A stretch of DNA of 64,000 bases from Kitagawia praeruptora (lineage: Eukaryota > Streptophyta > Magnoliopsida > Apiales > Apiaceae). This document shows positions 33,412-45,900 of this stretch, in pieces. The notes beneath the pieces are model-generated. The model saw only the letters and a program-made list of their open reading frames with translations, did not search any database and was not told the DNA's origin. Position 1 is the first letter of the stretch, and every line of letters starts with the position of its first letter. The DNA is taken from contig CM075351.1 of assembly GCA_037693485.1 (NCBI GenBank), forward strand, positions 102,566,001 through 102,630,000, given 5' to 3'. A program made the position numbers and the translations under genes.

Positions 33412-34263
33412 GAGAAATTGTCCAAACTACACCACTTTTGGAGACCAACTGCCCAAAATACCCGTATGCGCGAGCGGCCGTCCTTTTTACCCACAGACTG
33501 CGCATTTTGGAAATGCGCATAGCGGGATACGCATTAGTAATATGTGTATATGGAGATACGCATTCGTAGAATGCGTATTGACGTCGGATGACGTCATTAT
33601 TTGACAACACGCTCCGGCGTCTCAATGGAGCTCAAAATCGCCTCTTTCATCGCCTCGTTCGTTCATCACACTCAGGCAACCTCCACTCCTCCTAATGGCA
33701 ACAAAACAAAGCCCAGACCTTGCTCTTCCCTTTCCCCCCATCCGTTTGTTGAATTTTGGCCCCGCAGGGGCAATACAGGCGTACCGAAAAACGAGCTCGG
33801 TAAATATATTTGGTTTGGGATTTTCAAATCCGGCGAACCAAACACAAATTAATTGGTATAGGCATGTAGAGGTTTGGAAGATGATTGTTTTGGTATGTAC
33901 AACGTGAGTGCTCGTTCTCTGTAAAGAGTGAACGAATCGATTGAAATTTTGATCAAAAAAATTCACCGGCGGGCAGCTCGAAGGAGATGAACAGTATTTA
34001 GCATATGCATTTGTCACTTGCGTGTCTTGCAAAACGCATTCGTTGAATGCGTATCTCAGGTCTCTGTTCACAGCTTCACATCTCTGATTTACACACTCCA
34101 CGCATTATATACATGCGTGGTCAACCTCCACGCATTTCCAAAATGCGTATTGCCTGTACGCCTGTGTGTAATGCGCGGTTCGTGGGTAAAAAGGGCGGAC
34201 AGTTTCGCATGTGGGTATTTTGGGCAGGAGATATTAAAATGTGGGTATTTTGATTTTTCACCC
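33412..34263. mobile_element. Mutator-like non-autonomous element (852 bp)
   Basis: A 9-bp target duplication AATTAGTAA is exact (33403-33411 and 34264-34272). Long divergent inverted ends share CTGCCCAAAATACCC and CCTTTTTACCCAC. Subterminal DNA has many ACGCATT...AATGCG stems. The middle (33620-33900) is higher in GC and could be a captured fragment, but I do not recognise it. Confidence 0.8.
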
Positions 34264-34477
34264 AATTAGTAATTTAAATTTAATACAAGCACCATCTTAA
34301 TTTTAAAAAGGGACAAATTTTTTGACTAATATGAAGATTAAACACTGCATGGAATTCAATAACATCAAATGATGATTTCAGCATGTTGATAACACTCTTT
34401 AAATTAATCTATTTATTTGGCTCCATCATAGTACGTTTACTCTAGTTCTAGTGATATATATGGTAAGTCTCTGTTTG

Positions 34478-34789
34478 CAGTGGCGTAGTCAGAAATTTTA
34501 TTTAGTGGGGTCAAATTTTTTAAGGTCAATTACGGGAATAAGAGTTTTTTGTGTGATTATAAACATATTAATGTAAAATTTAAATTTTAAAGAGCAAAAT
34601 TAGCTAACGGCACAATATGATGGGGTCAAATTAACTTTTATTACTACAAAATTAATTTTTTAGTGGGGTCAAATTGAATTTTTCCATTAAAGATATTTTT
34701 GTGAAAATTTTTTACATATAAAATTTTTAATTTTTAAAATTTCAGTGGGGTCGGTTGCACCCACTGCTAATACTCTGGCTACGCCCCTG
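34478..34789. mobile_element. hAT-type MITE (312 bp)
   Basis: Ends CAGTGGCGTAGTCAGA and TCTGGCTACGCCCCTG are inverted. An exact 8-bp duplication TCTGTTTG flanks it (34470-34477, 34790-34797). The CAGNGGCGTAGCCAG end is common in plant hAT MITEs. Confidence 0.88.
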
Positions 34790-35265
34790 TCTGTTTGTAG
34801 AAAATTTAGATGGTTGACTAAGTCTCTGTTGGTAGAAAATTTGGATGGTTAATTAGAAAAAATATTTAATTAATTAAAGTAAAAGTTAATTAAAAAAGTT
34901 AGTGAAAGACATTTTCCATGCAATTTCTATTGTATTCAAAAAAAAAAAAAAACATTAACATATTAAACTACAAAACATTTTATCTAATGTGCTTCATGTG
35001 TAACGCGCAGTGTACAATATGCAAGTTCACATTAAACAACTAAAAAAATACAAATAAGCTTTAAAGGAAACTGATGGTTCAAAAAAATATCTTTTCTAAA
35101 TTTAACTCGATTTTTAACTTATACACGAACATGATTTTTTAAATTAAGATAAACATTAACATTAAGTTAGTATTTTTTTCTTTTAAATTATAATCTATAA
35201 ATTATTAAGTAGCATCAATTTTTAGATAAATTTAAGATGAACTAAAATCGAGTATAGATAAATTA

Positions 35266-35532
35266 CTCCCTCTGTCTCATCCATTTCTTTACAATTTCTT
35301 TTTTGGAACGTCTCACCAATTCTTTACATTACTAAAAATAGTAACTTTTAACAATAAAATATATTATTATATCCACTACTTCACTCCACTTTTTCAACAC
35401 TTTAAACTATTACACCCACTACTTCACTTATTTTAACAATAAAATCACTATTACACCCACTACTTCATTCACCCAATATCCTTGATCTTCGTGCTCAGCC
35501 CCCATGTAAAGAAACTGGCGGGACGGAGGGAA
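35266..35532. mobile_element. Stowaway MITE (267 bp)
   Basis: Begins CTCCCTCTGTCTCAT and ends GGGACGGAGGGAA, the Tc1/mariner-type Stowaway terminus, with TA on each side (35264-35265, 35533-35534). Confidence 0.85.
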
Positions 35533-35859
35533 TAGTAATTTAAATTTAATACGAGCACCATCTTAATTCTAAAAAGGGTCCAATTTTTTTACTAATATGA
35601 AGATTTAAGACGGCATGAAATTCAATAACATAAAATGATGATTTCAGCAGATAACAATCTTTTAAATTAATTTATTTATTTGGCTCCATCATAAAATGTT
35701 TATTCTACTGATATATATCTTAAGTCGTTGGTAGAAAATCTGGATGGTTGACTTAAAAAATAGTTTAATTAATAAAAATAAAGGTTAACTATCCACATAA
35801 TGCATTAAAAAATTTAAAAGTTAGTGGAAGACATTTTCCATACAATTTCTATTGTATAA

Positions 35860-36740
35860 TCTCTTCTCTTTCTATATATAATAGAGCAACACATGGTAAA
35901 ATGAGCTAATAAACCCCCTATGAAAGTACAATTTTGCCCTTGAATATTGAAAAATTACATGAAGTTGTCATTGATTTTTTATTCAAACAAAAAATTTAGA
36001 CAAATTATGTTCTTGTGGGGAATTGACCTCACACCCTTCTCAAGGCAACTCATCCTTATAACCATTGAGCTAAATAAGCTTTTGTGTTTGAGCTAAAAAA
36101 CATAGGGAAATGTTAAATCCAGAGCAGTTTTTTAATTTCCAGAGCAAAATTCTATGAAATTACCAAACTGCCCTCAAGTTAAACAAAGTCTAGCCCCCAT
36201 GTATTCACAAAAACAAGGACAGTTTGATAATTTCACATAATTTTGCTCTGGAAATTAAAAAACTGCTCTGGATTTAACATTTCCCAAAACATATTACTTA
36301 AACGTGTGATCTCGCCATTTTCCTATATTTGCTATCAATTTAACTTTTGAATAAATATGTTAATGATGACTTATATTGTTTATAAAATTTTGTATTTTAA
36401 TTATCAAAAAATATCATATATGATTATGTATAAAACTAATTTTTACAGATTTCTAATATCAAATTTTATTATGTCCTTTTATCTTTGTTTTAAAAAAAAT
36501 TGTGTTGTAACCTATATAATATATTTATATGCTACAAAACATCCTCTAACTTAAAAAAATTGTGCTCTTATGATTTATACATAAATAAAATAATCCATAA
36601 ATTAAAATAATGATATTATAATATGTATGAACAGAAAAGACACAATTGAATTCAAAAATATTCTTTAAATCGTAAAAATATACATAATTTATATCGATTG
36701 CTAGAAGATGATCCGTGCCTCGCACGGGTTATTATGCTAG
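35860..36740 (+). mobile_element. Non-autonomous Helitron (881 bp)
   Basis: Starts TCTCTTCTCTTTCTATATAT and ends ...TTATTATGCTAG. The 3' end has the hairpin CCGTGCCTCGCACGG ending nine bases before CTAG. It sits between A (35859) and T (36741), the Helitron target. No Rep/helicase gene. A MITE is nested inside. Confidence 0.85.
36105..36285. mobile_element. MITE with 55-bp terminal inverted repeats, nested in the Helitron
   Basis: Ends GGGAAATGTTAAATCCAGAG and its complement, continuing as near-perfect inverted repeats for about 55 bp. An exact 8-bp duplication AAAACATA flanks it (36097-36104, 36286-36293), so it is hAT type. The repeats occupy over half of the element. Confidence 0.9.
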
Positions 36741-36938
36741 TTGAATTAAACCACGAAACATTTTTTATCTACTGTGCTTCCTGTGTAACGCGCAGTTTAC
36801 ATGCGTGATGCTCTCGTTGATCTACATTTGTCAAACGGAAAAAATCAAAAAATGAACGTGGCAACCTTTCCTACGTGGCATTTTGATGATTTCCATTATA
36901 AAATTATACTGAAAAATAGACACACGGCCTAATAATGT

Positions 36939-37433
36939 GGGTGTTTGGGGTATCTTAAAAAATGTAACTTATGACTTATAAGCACTTATGTCATATAAGT
37001 GATAAGTAGAGCATAACTTATAAGTCAGTAAAGTGTTTGGTAAATCAGAACTTATAATCAGTAAACTGTTTGGGTAAATCCGAACTTATAAGTTAACTTT
37101 TTTCTATAATTTTCAAAATATTTGTTTTTTATATATAACAATGGATGTCAATGAATAGATCTCGATGAGTAGAGAAATTTGAGATATACGTATCAATTTT
37201 CTAATGAATGGATCGAGAGATATATGATTTTGAAGATTTGAAGGATATTATATATTGCGTATATCGAGAAATAAGTTATAAGCATAAGTTGAATGTTAGG
37301 ATTTCCTAACATTCAACTTATGTGATTATAAGTTATAAGTTGAGCCAAAACTTATTTTAGCAAACACCCCCCATAAGTGCTTATGGCCTTATAAGGCATA
37401 AACTCCGACTTATAATGAAAGCCAAACAGGCCC
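36939..37433. mobile_element. Probable MITE (about 495 bp)
   Basis: Starts GGGTGTTTGGGG and ends GCCAAACAGGCCC, with subterminal ACTTATAAG repeats in inverted order. No convincing target duplication, so the superfamily is open (hAT or PIF/Harbinger). Confidence 0.5.
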
Positions 37434-38217
37434 AATATTCTAATCCTTGGCCGGTCTCCAACTATTGGCTTCTCCAAAATTAACCTTGATATGGAGTAAT
37501 GTGGGTGGTAGCTAGATATGCCTTCCTAGGGAGATGGAATGGATATTTAGGTGATGCCTACAAGACCAAGTCTATCAGAGTACATTAACATAAATTAAAT
37601 TACATTTTCACTTTCTTTTCTTAAATTTTAAGTTAAGATAGTTAAATGAAAAGGTTAAAGGGATGCGATCTAAAAAACATATAATTAAATTCCAATTCCA
37701 CTACTTAATCCTATTTTGCCACATATCATTAAAGTTCAATTATTTCATAATTGATCATTATTGGTAATCGATTTTGACGGTCATTGATTGGTTATGAGTT
37801 GGTTGAAAAGAAGAGTAGGTGACCTAAATATTGGATCTCAATCGTTTCATAATATTATGATATTATTTATAATCGATTTAGGTGTTTGGTTGTCTAATTG
37901 TTGTATTCAAAAATGAATTTTTAAATAAATGAAAATGTTAAAATAATATGTTAGAATATAATATAAAAATTCAGTTGGATCTTCCTTTAATACATTAAAA
38001 TTTCAGATGTGGTATTAGAATTTCCCTATGTTAAAAGCTAATCAACTTGAACTTTCCTCTTTAAGCCCTTGCAATTTTTAGTAGAGCTCATAATTTCAAA
38101 TTTTTATTCCAATATTCTCAATGATTCACTTAAAATTTTCTTTTAACTTATTTAAGAAGAGTCGATAACTTAAGAGTACATCTTTCCTCATTTAGAAAGT
38201 CAGTAATTTAACCGCTT
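37434..38217. other. Intergenic AT-rich DNA
   Basis: No gene or element that I can support. Confidence 0.4.
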
Positions 38218-39063
38218 GGTTAAATATCAAAGTAATTATTATTTTTTTTTAAATAAAAAAATCAATCCATTAATCAAAAGCCATACGGCATCTACAAAAA
38301 TAATCGCAAGAACAGACGCTTAAGGGGATCGCTGTTGAATCCTTTCTAAAGGCAACCAAGCGATTTGAAGATAATTGATATATACATGTTTTTACTGCAA
38401 TCATCGAACTGTTCTGAACCGACGACCATAGATGCGATTCCATAGTAGCCTTCATCTCTGAATCAAAATCATGAAAAACTTGCCGATCTATAACCTCGGC
38501 CATGGAAAACTCCCAAATTCAATCCAAACAAAAACCAAACTCTCACAAGGAGAGGCAAACACAACCCAAATAAATTGGGAATAACTGAAACCCAAATAAA
38601 TTGGGAACTTTATTGAAAGGAAAGAAAGCAAGACAAACGAAAAATGAATTGAATTGGGGCTTTCCACCGGTGAAACCCGATGGAAGCCCCCTCAAAAAAA
38701 CTTTAATGGAGGCTAGGGTAGAAGGGAGAGAGGAGAAGAGGCGAGAGATGTTGCAGTTTTAAATTTTATTTATAATATCAAAGTAATTATTGAAGTGAAA
38801 TTTATATATCATTTTACTCACCGATCTTAACGGGATATCATTTGAATCACTAAAACCATAATAAATATCAAACAAATAATTATAAATATGTGTTCAAAAA
38901 ATAAAAGTAATCTTTTATTGATTCTGTACATTTTTTTTGAACTCTAAATATCAGTTTTTTAATTATTTTATCATGATTTTAGTGATTCAAATGATATCCC
39001 GTTGAAATCGGTGTGTAAAATGATATATGAACTTCACTTGAATGGCCATTTTGATATTTAACC
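38218..39063. mobile_element. MITE split by a retroposed insert
   Basis: Left end GGTTAAATATCAAAGTAATT; right end ATTTTGATATTTAACC. Inner arms match in inverted order, for example AAATGATATCCCGTT against AACGGGATATCATTTG. Removing the insert at 38241-38773 and one copy of its duplication leaves about 295 bp. The element's own target duplication is not clear. Confidence 0.7.
38241..38773 (-). mobile_element. Retroposed sequence with 18-bp target duplication
   Basis: AATATCAAAGTAATTATT occurs on both sides (38223-38240 and 38774-38791). The minus-strand 3' end is A-rich (complement of ATTTTTTTTTTAAATAAAAAA). It carries a 77-codon minus-strand frame starting MAEVIDRQVFHDFDSEMK (38503-38270). 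Target-primed reverse transcription is the likely cause. I do not recognise the sequence: a truncated LINE, a SINE or a processed transcript are all possible. Confidence 0.7.
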
Positions 39064-39119
39064 CTTAACAATTTTATCTCTCTTTTTTTAGTAATAAAAT
39101 ACTTGGCTTATTCATATTT

Positions 39120-39680
39120 ACAATATACTTTAATAACCAAAATGGGGCATATTTTATAATTTGGTTAATCTCATTTTTTGTTATCCCCTATTTTTGGTTA
39201 TTCCTTTAATTTACAACCGTTATATCTATAACTCAAATAAATGATGATGACCATTGAATACATAATAAAAGTTGTTATATATAGAGGTCTAAGGTTCGAA
39301 TTTCGACCACAACATTTTAATTCAAAATTAATATTAAAAGATGTTATATAGAAAGATTGAAGGTTTTATTCCCGCCAACAACATATTAATTTGGATACTA
39401 AAAGTTATTATATATAAAGGTCCAAGGTTCGAATCCTTACAATAACATATTAAAAACAATATCTTTAATATTATAAGCAAAAGGGGTACATTTTGTAATT
39501 TGGTTAACCTTATTTTTGGTTATCCTTTTCATTTACAACCGTTAGATCTTCAATTCAAATAAATGATGATCATTAGATATAATACTTTTAAATTTAATAT
39601 TAAAAATTGTTATATATAGAGGTCTAAGATTCGAATCCTTTTAATAACATATTAAAAATAATATTTATAATATTGTATAT
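39120..39680. repeat. Roughly 340-bp repeat, two imperfect copies with box-B-like cores
   Basis: A block from ATTTTGTAATTTGGTTAA through GTTATATATAGAGGTC... occurs about 39150-39330 and 39490-39650. Inside it AGGTTCGAATCC-like motifs recur at about 39290, 39425 and 39628 (with one variant near 39365). They look like pol III box B (GGTTCGANNCC) but I find no box A at the right distance. Confidence 0.6.
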
Positions 39681-39782
39681 ATAGTACGCTATAAGTAAAT
39701 TTAAAAGAAAAAAACAAAAGTAACGGGGATATCTTATCTCAATAAAAATCAACGACTCTTATGGACCTATTCTAATTTTTGT

Positions 39783-39790
39783 TATAAATA
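39783..39790 (+). promoter_or_regulatory. TATA box of the receptor-kinase gene
   Basis: TATAAATA, about 110 bp upstream of the ATG at 39901, a normal spacing for a plant gene with a short leader. Confidence 0.6.
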
Positions 39791-39900
39791 CATGATGAGA
39801 TGCATGTCATCAAGATTTGTTTCCAGGACTTCTGTGATCACTGATCAGACACATTATACTAAGCCTAGAATATTTTAGCAGTTTTAGAGTGTTGTGGGAA

Positions 39901-42900
39901 ATGGATCGTGGGTTTAAGGTTTGCATGCTGGTCATTTGTACTCAGATTTGTGTTATAACAGCCGTTACAAATCCTAATGATTGTAAGTTTGTTTCCTATT
40001 AAGAATAATTGTATAAAAATTTATGTATTTTCAAATCCTAATGATTGTAAGTTTGTTTCCTATTAAGAATAATTGTATAAAAATTTATGTATTCATAGTT
40101 TCATTTTCCTTACAAAACTACAAACTTCTGAAACATTTTTGTAAAAAGACCACAACCTGCTCGAACAAAACTTAAAAATGCTGCAACCTAAGACAACCTA
40201 CAGCACCGAAATGTTTTGAAATATGCAAGGGTTGCAGACTGTCTTTTGCATCCATCTCATTACAAAGACTGTCTTCTGTAGACTTGTATCTCTTTAATTT
40301 ACATGTACGTTTTTTTTCATATGCATGTACTCGAACTTGAGACCTCACACAAACCGAGCTCTAAAACAGTGTTAAGTAACCAGTTCTCCTAAAACCTCAA
40401 GGTGTTAGGAGTCGGGCTTACCAGGATCTGATACTATCTTTAACAATGATCTGGTCATTTTTGTGGCTAGTTCAATCTTAAAAATAATCGAGTTGGGAAA
40501 CTGGTGTTTACAATGAAGTAATTGGTCGAATTGTCTTTCGATGATTATGCAGTGGCAGTACTAAATGCGCTCAAGTCTAGCTGGAAGAAGTTGCCACCCA
40601 ACTGGAAAGGTGCAGATCCTTGTGGTAGCAGTTGGGTAGGAGTTTTCTGCAATAACACACGTGTTACCGTCCTGTATGTCAACTATTGTCGATCAAGCTA
40701 GTGCTTTGAGTTATTTATTTTGAATTTCTCATACTTGAGTTTAGCTTTACCGTTACCATACTTTACAGGAAATTAGCAGGCATGGGCTTTGTTGGTACCT
40801 CAATTGCAGATGTTACCTCTTTTTCTGAGTTGGTTACATTGTATGATTTCTTCTTGCTTCCTGCTTGTACTCTTCTTAATTTTTTTTCTTTTGCTTTTCT
40901 CCTACGAGTTTTTGGGCTGATCAAACATGTTACAACTCTTACTCTCCCTTTACATCAATACTTGTTAGAGTTAGATACTTCTTTATCACTAATATTTCCG
41001 TGTAGGGATCTTTCCAACAATAAGGGTCTGAAAGCGACTCTTCCTTCATCCATTGGAAACCTGAAGAAACTGGATACCTTGTACGAAAAACTCAATGTTG
41101 AAAGTGTTAGAGCTAATCAAATCGTGTTATTTCCTAGTTCTCCTTTAACTAATTCTTTTTCTTGAATGCAGAATGCTAATTGGATGTAGTTTCTATGGCC
41201 AGATTCCAGAATCAATAGGAATTCATGTCACTATTTGTTTATGTAAATATGTAATGTACTTCGGATATTGTTGCATATTCCAGTAAGGCACCCTTTGTTG
41301 ATTCATTTTGGTTTATGTAAATATGTAATGTACTTCGGATATTGTTGCATATTCCAGTAAGGCACCCTTTGTAGATTCATTTTAATTTCGTACACTACTA
41401 ACTGCAAAAGACAAGAAAATAAGATGACTTGTACGATAATTTTATCGAGCTAGAGGTCACTACAAAGGATCGTTTCTAAATTTTTCTGCTTCAATGACTA
41501 ATTATAACATTCCAAGAATTTTCTACTGCGTTCTTCACAGACGTCTAAACAGAAACAGCTTTACTGGACGAATTCCGCCTTCCATCGGAAACTTATTAAA
41601 ACTTTCATGGTTGGATCTAAGTGACAACAAGCTTAATGGGAGCCTTCCAGTCTCTAGTGAAATTGACCCTGGTCTGAACATGTTACTTAATGCGAAGCAC
41701 TTGTATGTCCTCTTTCTTTATATTAACATATTGTTTGTCTTTCTCTTTAAAATAGTTCCAGTTCCTGATTGTATATTCATATCCTTCTTTTCAGTCATCT
41801 GTCATAGAACCAGTTATCTGGGATTATCCAGCCTCAACTTTTTAACTCAGATATGCAATTGCTACATGTGTAAGTAATTTGTTTTAAGCGAGACTAATGT
41901 GGTGTTACTTATGCTTGTCCTAGTAATTTTGGCACTGGTAATCTTCATAAACATTTAGAAAAATGTGTTAGGAGAGATACTACGGATATTGGTCAACTCC
42001 TTGTGATTCGGGAAAATTCTTCTTTAAATTTAACAGCACCAAAGTTTAGTCAAGAGAAGTATAGGGAGTTATTTGTTGCTGCCATTATTATGCATGAGGA
42101 ACCTTTTCAATTTGTGGAGTAAGAGGGTTTTAGGGCATTGCATCATTATTTGAATAATAAAGTGCAAACAATTTCAAGAAACACTGACACTGACATCTAG
42201 AAAAATATTGAATACCTTTGGGTAAAGAAACACTGTGGATATAAAAGATAAAAACAGAGCACAAATACAGCGCCTCAAACTGGAGATAAATATATTTGGT
42301 TGTGGACGCATCAGCTTCTTCAAAGCTGTCACAAGAAAGACGCATCAGGTTCTCCAAAGCTTTCAGAACCTGCTTAGGAGAGAGCAACACAGACAAATAA
42401 TAATTAACCGCCAGTACACATCCAAAATCTGTCTCCCTCCACCTCGGGATTCTGATGATAATAGATATGTTGCTTGCTTACTCTGGACATTTAAGTATCA
42501 GTAATAAACAAACATCTCATTTTCATAGACTAAATACGTATTTAGCACGTCTAGTTTCAAAAAGTATCAGCAAGCTCATTGGAGGGGTAAGTATATATTT
42601 AGGAAACCTCCTTTTCTATCATTTGTTTTGCTTGCGAAATTCTAACAATCTTTCGTTCATTCTAACATACAAATTTAAATTTTAAAGATTATTTTGAGAT
42701 GCACTGTAAACTCTTTCCACCCCAAAGAATTTAAGCTAGCCTTTCCGTAGTTAAATGTAGCCTTGCCACTCTAACACTATGTGATTATACCACTAAAAAA
42801 TATCTAATTAGAATCACTTCATCTTCTATACAGAATATTGGATGACAACAAATTCACTGGTGAAATCCCTGATACATTAGGATTGGTGCAGACATTGGAA

Positions 42901-45900
42901 ACAGTGTGAGTCCTGTTGTCAAATACAATCTACATTACTACCAGCACACTCTCCATATTACTTAGCATTTCAATTGATGTCTTTTGTCGTCTGCAGACGC
43001 TTGGATAGGAATCTTTTGACTGGTACTGTCCCTTCAAGTCTCAACAATCTTACCAAAGTCCACCAACTGTATGTTTATGTAAGAACCTTGCTTGGGCAAA
43101 TAAATTTCCACATCAAATTTTCACGTTTATGGTTGATTTATTTTTTCAGGCATCTATCCAATAATAATCTGAAAGGACCTTTTCCTAACCTTGGAGCCTT
43201 GCACTCGCTTAACTATTTGTAAGTTGGTGAAAAAGTTTTTGTAAAGAAAAATATAGTTGTTACTTTCAGGGAAGATAAAATTTTAAGCATCCCACACCCT
43301 AAAATGAATGATACTTTTCTGTCAATTGAACTTCTACCCATGATGTTATTTGCAGGGACATGAGCAATAACACTTTCACTCCATCAGATGTTCCGACATG
43401 GCTTTTAAACCTCCCGAACTTGACGACATTGTACAAATCTCTCCCAACATAAATTCACACACTTTTCTTCTTTCTTTTTTCTTTTTCCTTTTTTGATTTT
43501 ATGAAGTGTACTTGCGATATTTGCACTTTTACACACATGCCAACTTTTTAAAAAAATGTTTGATTTAACGTGTTGAGATCTGCAAGAAAGTTTAAAACTC
43601 GAATGTATAGTTGTTTTTCTTTCACATGAGTCATATGACCACATTTTTTTGGTAGTCCACAGGAATTCAGTTAAAAGAAAGGTACAAAATCTACCTCCAG
43701 GGGATATACCACAATTTCATGTTTTCTTTTGCATAATCTAGGTTAGATTTGATCGTATAATGAAGTTCAATATGGATAAGTTGATGTCACAGATGTACTC
43801 ATCAGACATATGATAAAGTGTTTTTACGTTTGCATCTTCTTAGGTACTGAGGAGAAAAACAATTATAATAACTGAAGTTTTTGAATATATCACTGATAGG
43901 TTACTGGATAACACACAACTTCAAGGAGAAATTCCATCCAGCCTATTTAGCCTTCCTCGTTTGGAGTCTGTGTAAGAATCAGCTTACTTCCTACTAACTT
44001 TAAACTCGTATTCCATAAAAAATTAATAATCTGAATAAACAAAGCATGTCATAAGCTCATGTTCAGCAGGAAGAAGTCTAAATATATAAAACTTAACTAT
44101 TGCTTCAAATATGTTGACAGGGTGCTAAGTAACAACAACCTGAGTGGAACACTGATTATTGAAAGTGGCTACAACAGTAACATGACACTTACATTAAACA
44201 ACAATTCCATCGAAAAGTTTCCAGACGAAGCTCAATACAATTTGACTATAACGTGAGGCTGTCTATCTTCTTATGTACCAAATGCTTGCTTGTTGTTTAT
44301 CCTAATAAAACTTTGAAGTTTTCTTTTTGATAATCTTCTTTACTCTTAATTCATACAGATTGGATAACAATCCAGCATGTAGGGACATAGGAATAAGTGG
44401 CAAATACTGCACGAAAAATAAACCTTTCATACCATCATCATCTAGTTGTTTTCCAGTGGTCTGCAGTTCAGATAATTTGAACCAAAACTGTCCACGTGCA
44501 GATACGATATCAAGGCAGTATACAGGAACCATATTTTTCTTTGCCTTTTCCTTTTCAAATTTGAAAAGCTCCATCTATTATGAATATCTTGGAGCATCTA
44601 TTATGTCAGGTTTCTTGAACAATAAACTTCCTGTTAATGCTGTATCTCTTTGTAATCCATCGGTTGATGTATCGTCTTACCTTCATCTTAAGATTCAAGT
44701 ATTTTCTTCCGGTCAAGATTCTTTTAATCGAACAGGAGTCATTGATGTTGGTAACACACTCAACTACCAAAATTTTCCACTCGATTCCTATTTTGGACCA
44801 TTCTGGTTCATTCCAGAAACTTATGAGTTTCCAGGTAAATACAAACATCTTGTTCAAGTATTCCCTATAACATGCACTAGTAGTTTGTACTTTTAAGTAC
44901 ATTTCTATTATAAAAGACACATGAATATCCATCTACGTCTCAAGAAATCTATTCAGCTTATGCATTTTCTCATCAAAGAGTATTGACAGGGGAAAACAAG
45001 TCATCCAGTGTGGGCCTTGTTGTTGGAGCTACAGTTAGTTCATTACTTTTCATATTATTGATCTGTGCTGGACTCTATTCTTTCTTACTAAAGAAAAAAT
45101 TCAAGAAATCGACCAAACAAACTAGCCCTTTTGGTAAACAGAATATATAATATGCTCAGTTTTGTAACCTCGTTATTCTGTGTTTTATTCAGTTCTCTGT
45201 CGTGCTAATGCAGCATCCTGGAACCTAGATAAAAGTGGCAGTGTTCCTCAGCTACAAGGTGCGAAATGGATCACCTTCGAAGAGCTTAAGGAGTGCACTA
45301 ACAACTTTTCAGATGAGAGCATCATTGGGTGTGGGGGCTACGGAAAGGTTTTTGTTAGCATCTAAACTTGTTTCCTATACTTATTTGTGCTTTCTATTTC
45401 GACCAAAATTAAAGTAAAAATGCTAATTAATGAGATAATTATTTCCTTCACAGATAGTAGTTAGGGTGTAGACCTTACAGTTACAAATGTGAGAGTCTTA
45501 TGCACTAGCTACAACCATAAGCTTTGTAAAGTTTACTTTTTATATATAGGAGCGACAACATTTTTCATCCTTTGATCAGGGTCTATTTTATCCAAGTCCG
45601 GGTAATATAGTCTTCTTGAACTGTTATATAAAATTTTATTGCAAGACCACATTAGCAGTTTTACATGGGATAGCAAATTTTCAATATATTTGTAGGAACT
45701 TCAGGGAGCTGGGAATGTATGTTCTTTAAAATTAGCTAACAATGTCTATGTATGTTGCAGGTATACAAAGGAAAGTTAACCAGCGGACAATTAGTGGCCA
45801 TTAAAAGAGCACAACATGGATCACAGCAGGGTGATCTTGAATTTAAAACTGAAATTGAGTTGTTATCCAGGATTCATCATCGAAATGTTGTCAGTCTCGT

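Larger units (their letters stand above)
33146..36795. repeat. Tandem duplication of a roughly 0.65-kb unit, now inflated by insertions
   Basis: Copy 1 runs about 33146-35009 and copy 2 about 35010-36795. Both open with GTACAATATGCAAGTTCACA, share the block around AAATTTAATAC and GAGCACCATCTTAATT (or CAAGCACC...), and end near GTGTAACGCGCAG. After removing a Mutator-like and a hAT element from copy 1, and a Stowaway and a Helitron from copy 2, each is about 640-680 bp. No gene lies in it. Confidence 0.8.

Noticed and set aside
33622..34101. 159-codon minus-strand frame inside the Mutator-like element
   Set aside because: It runs through the inverted subterminal repeats and has no recognisable domain; probably chance, though a captured fragment at 33620-33900 cannot be ruled out.
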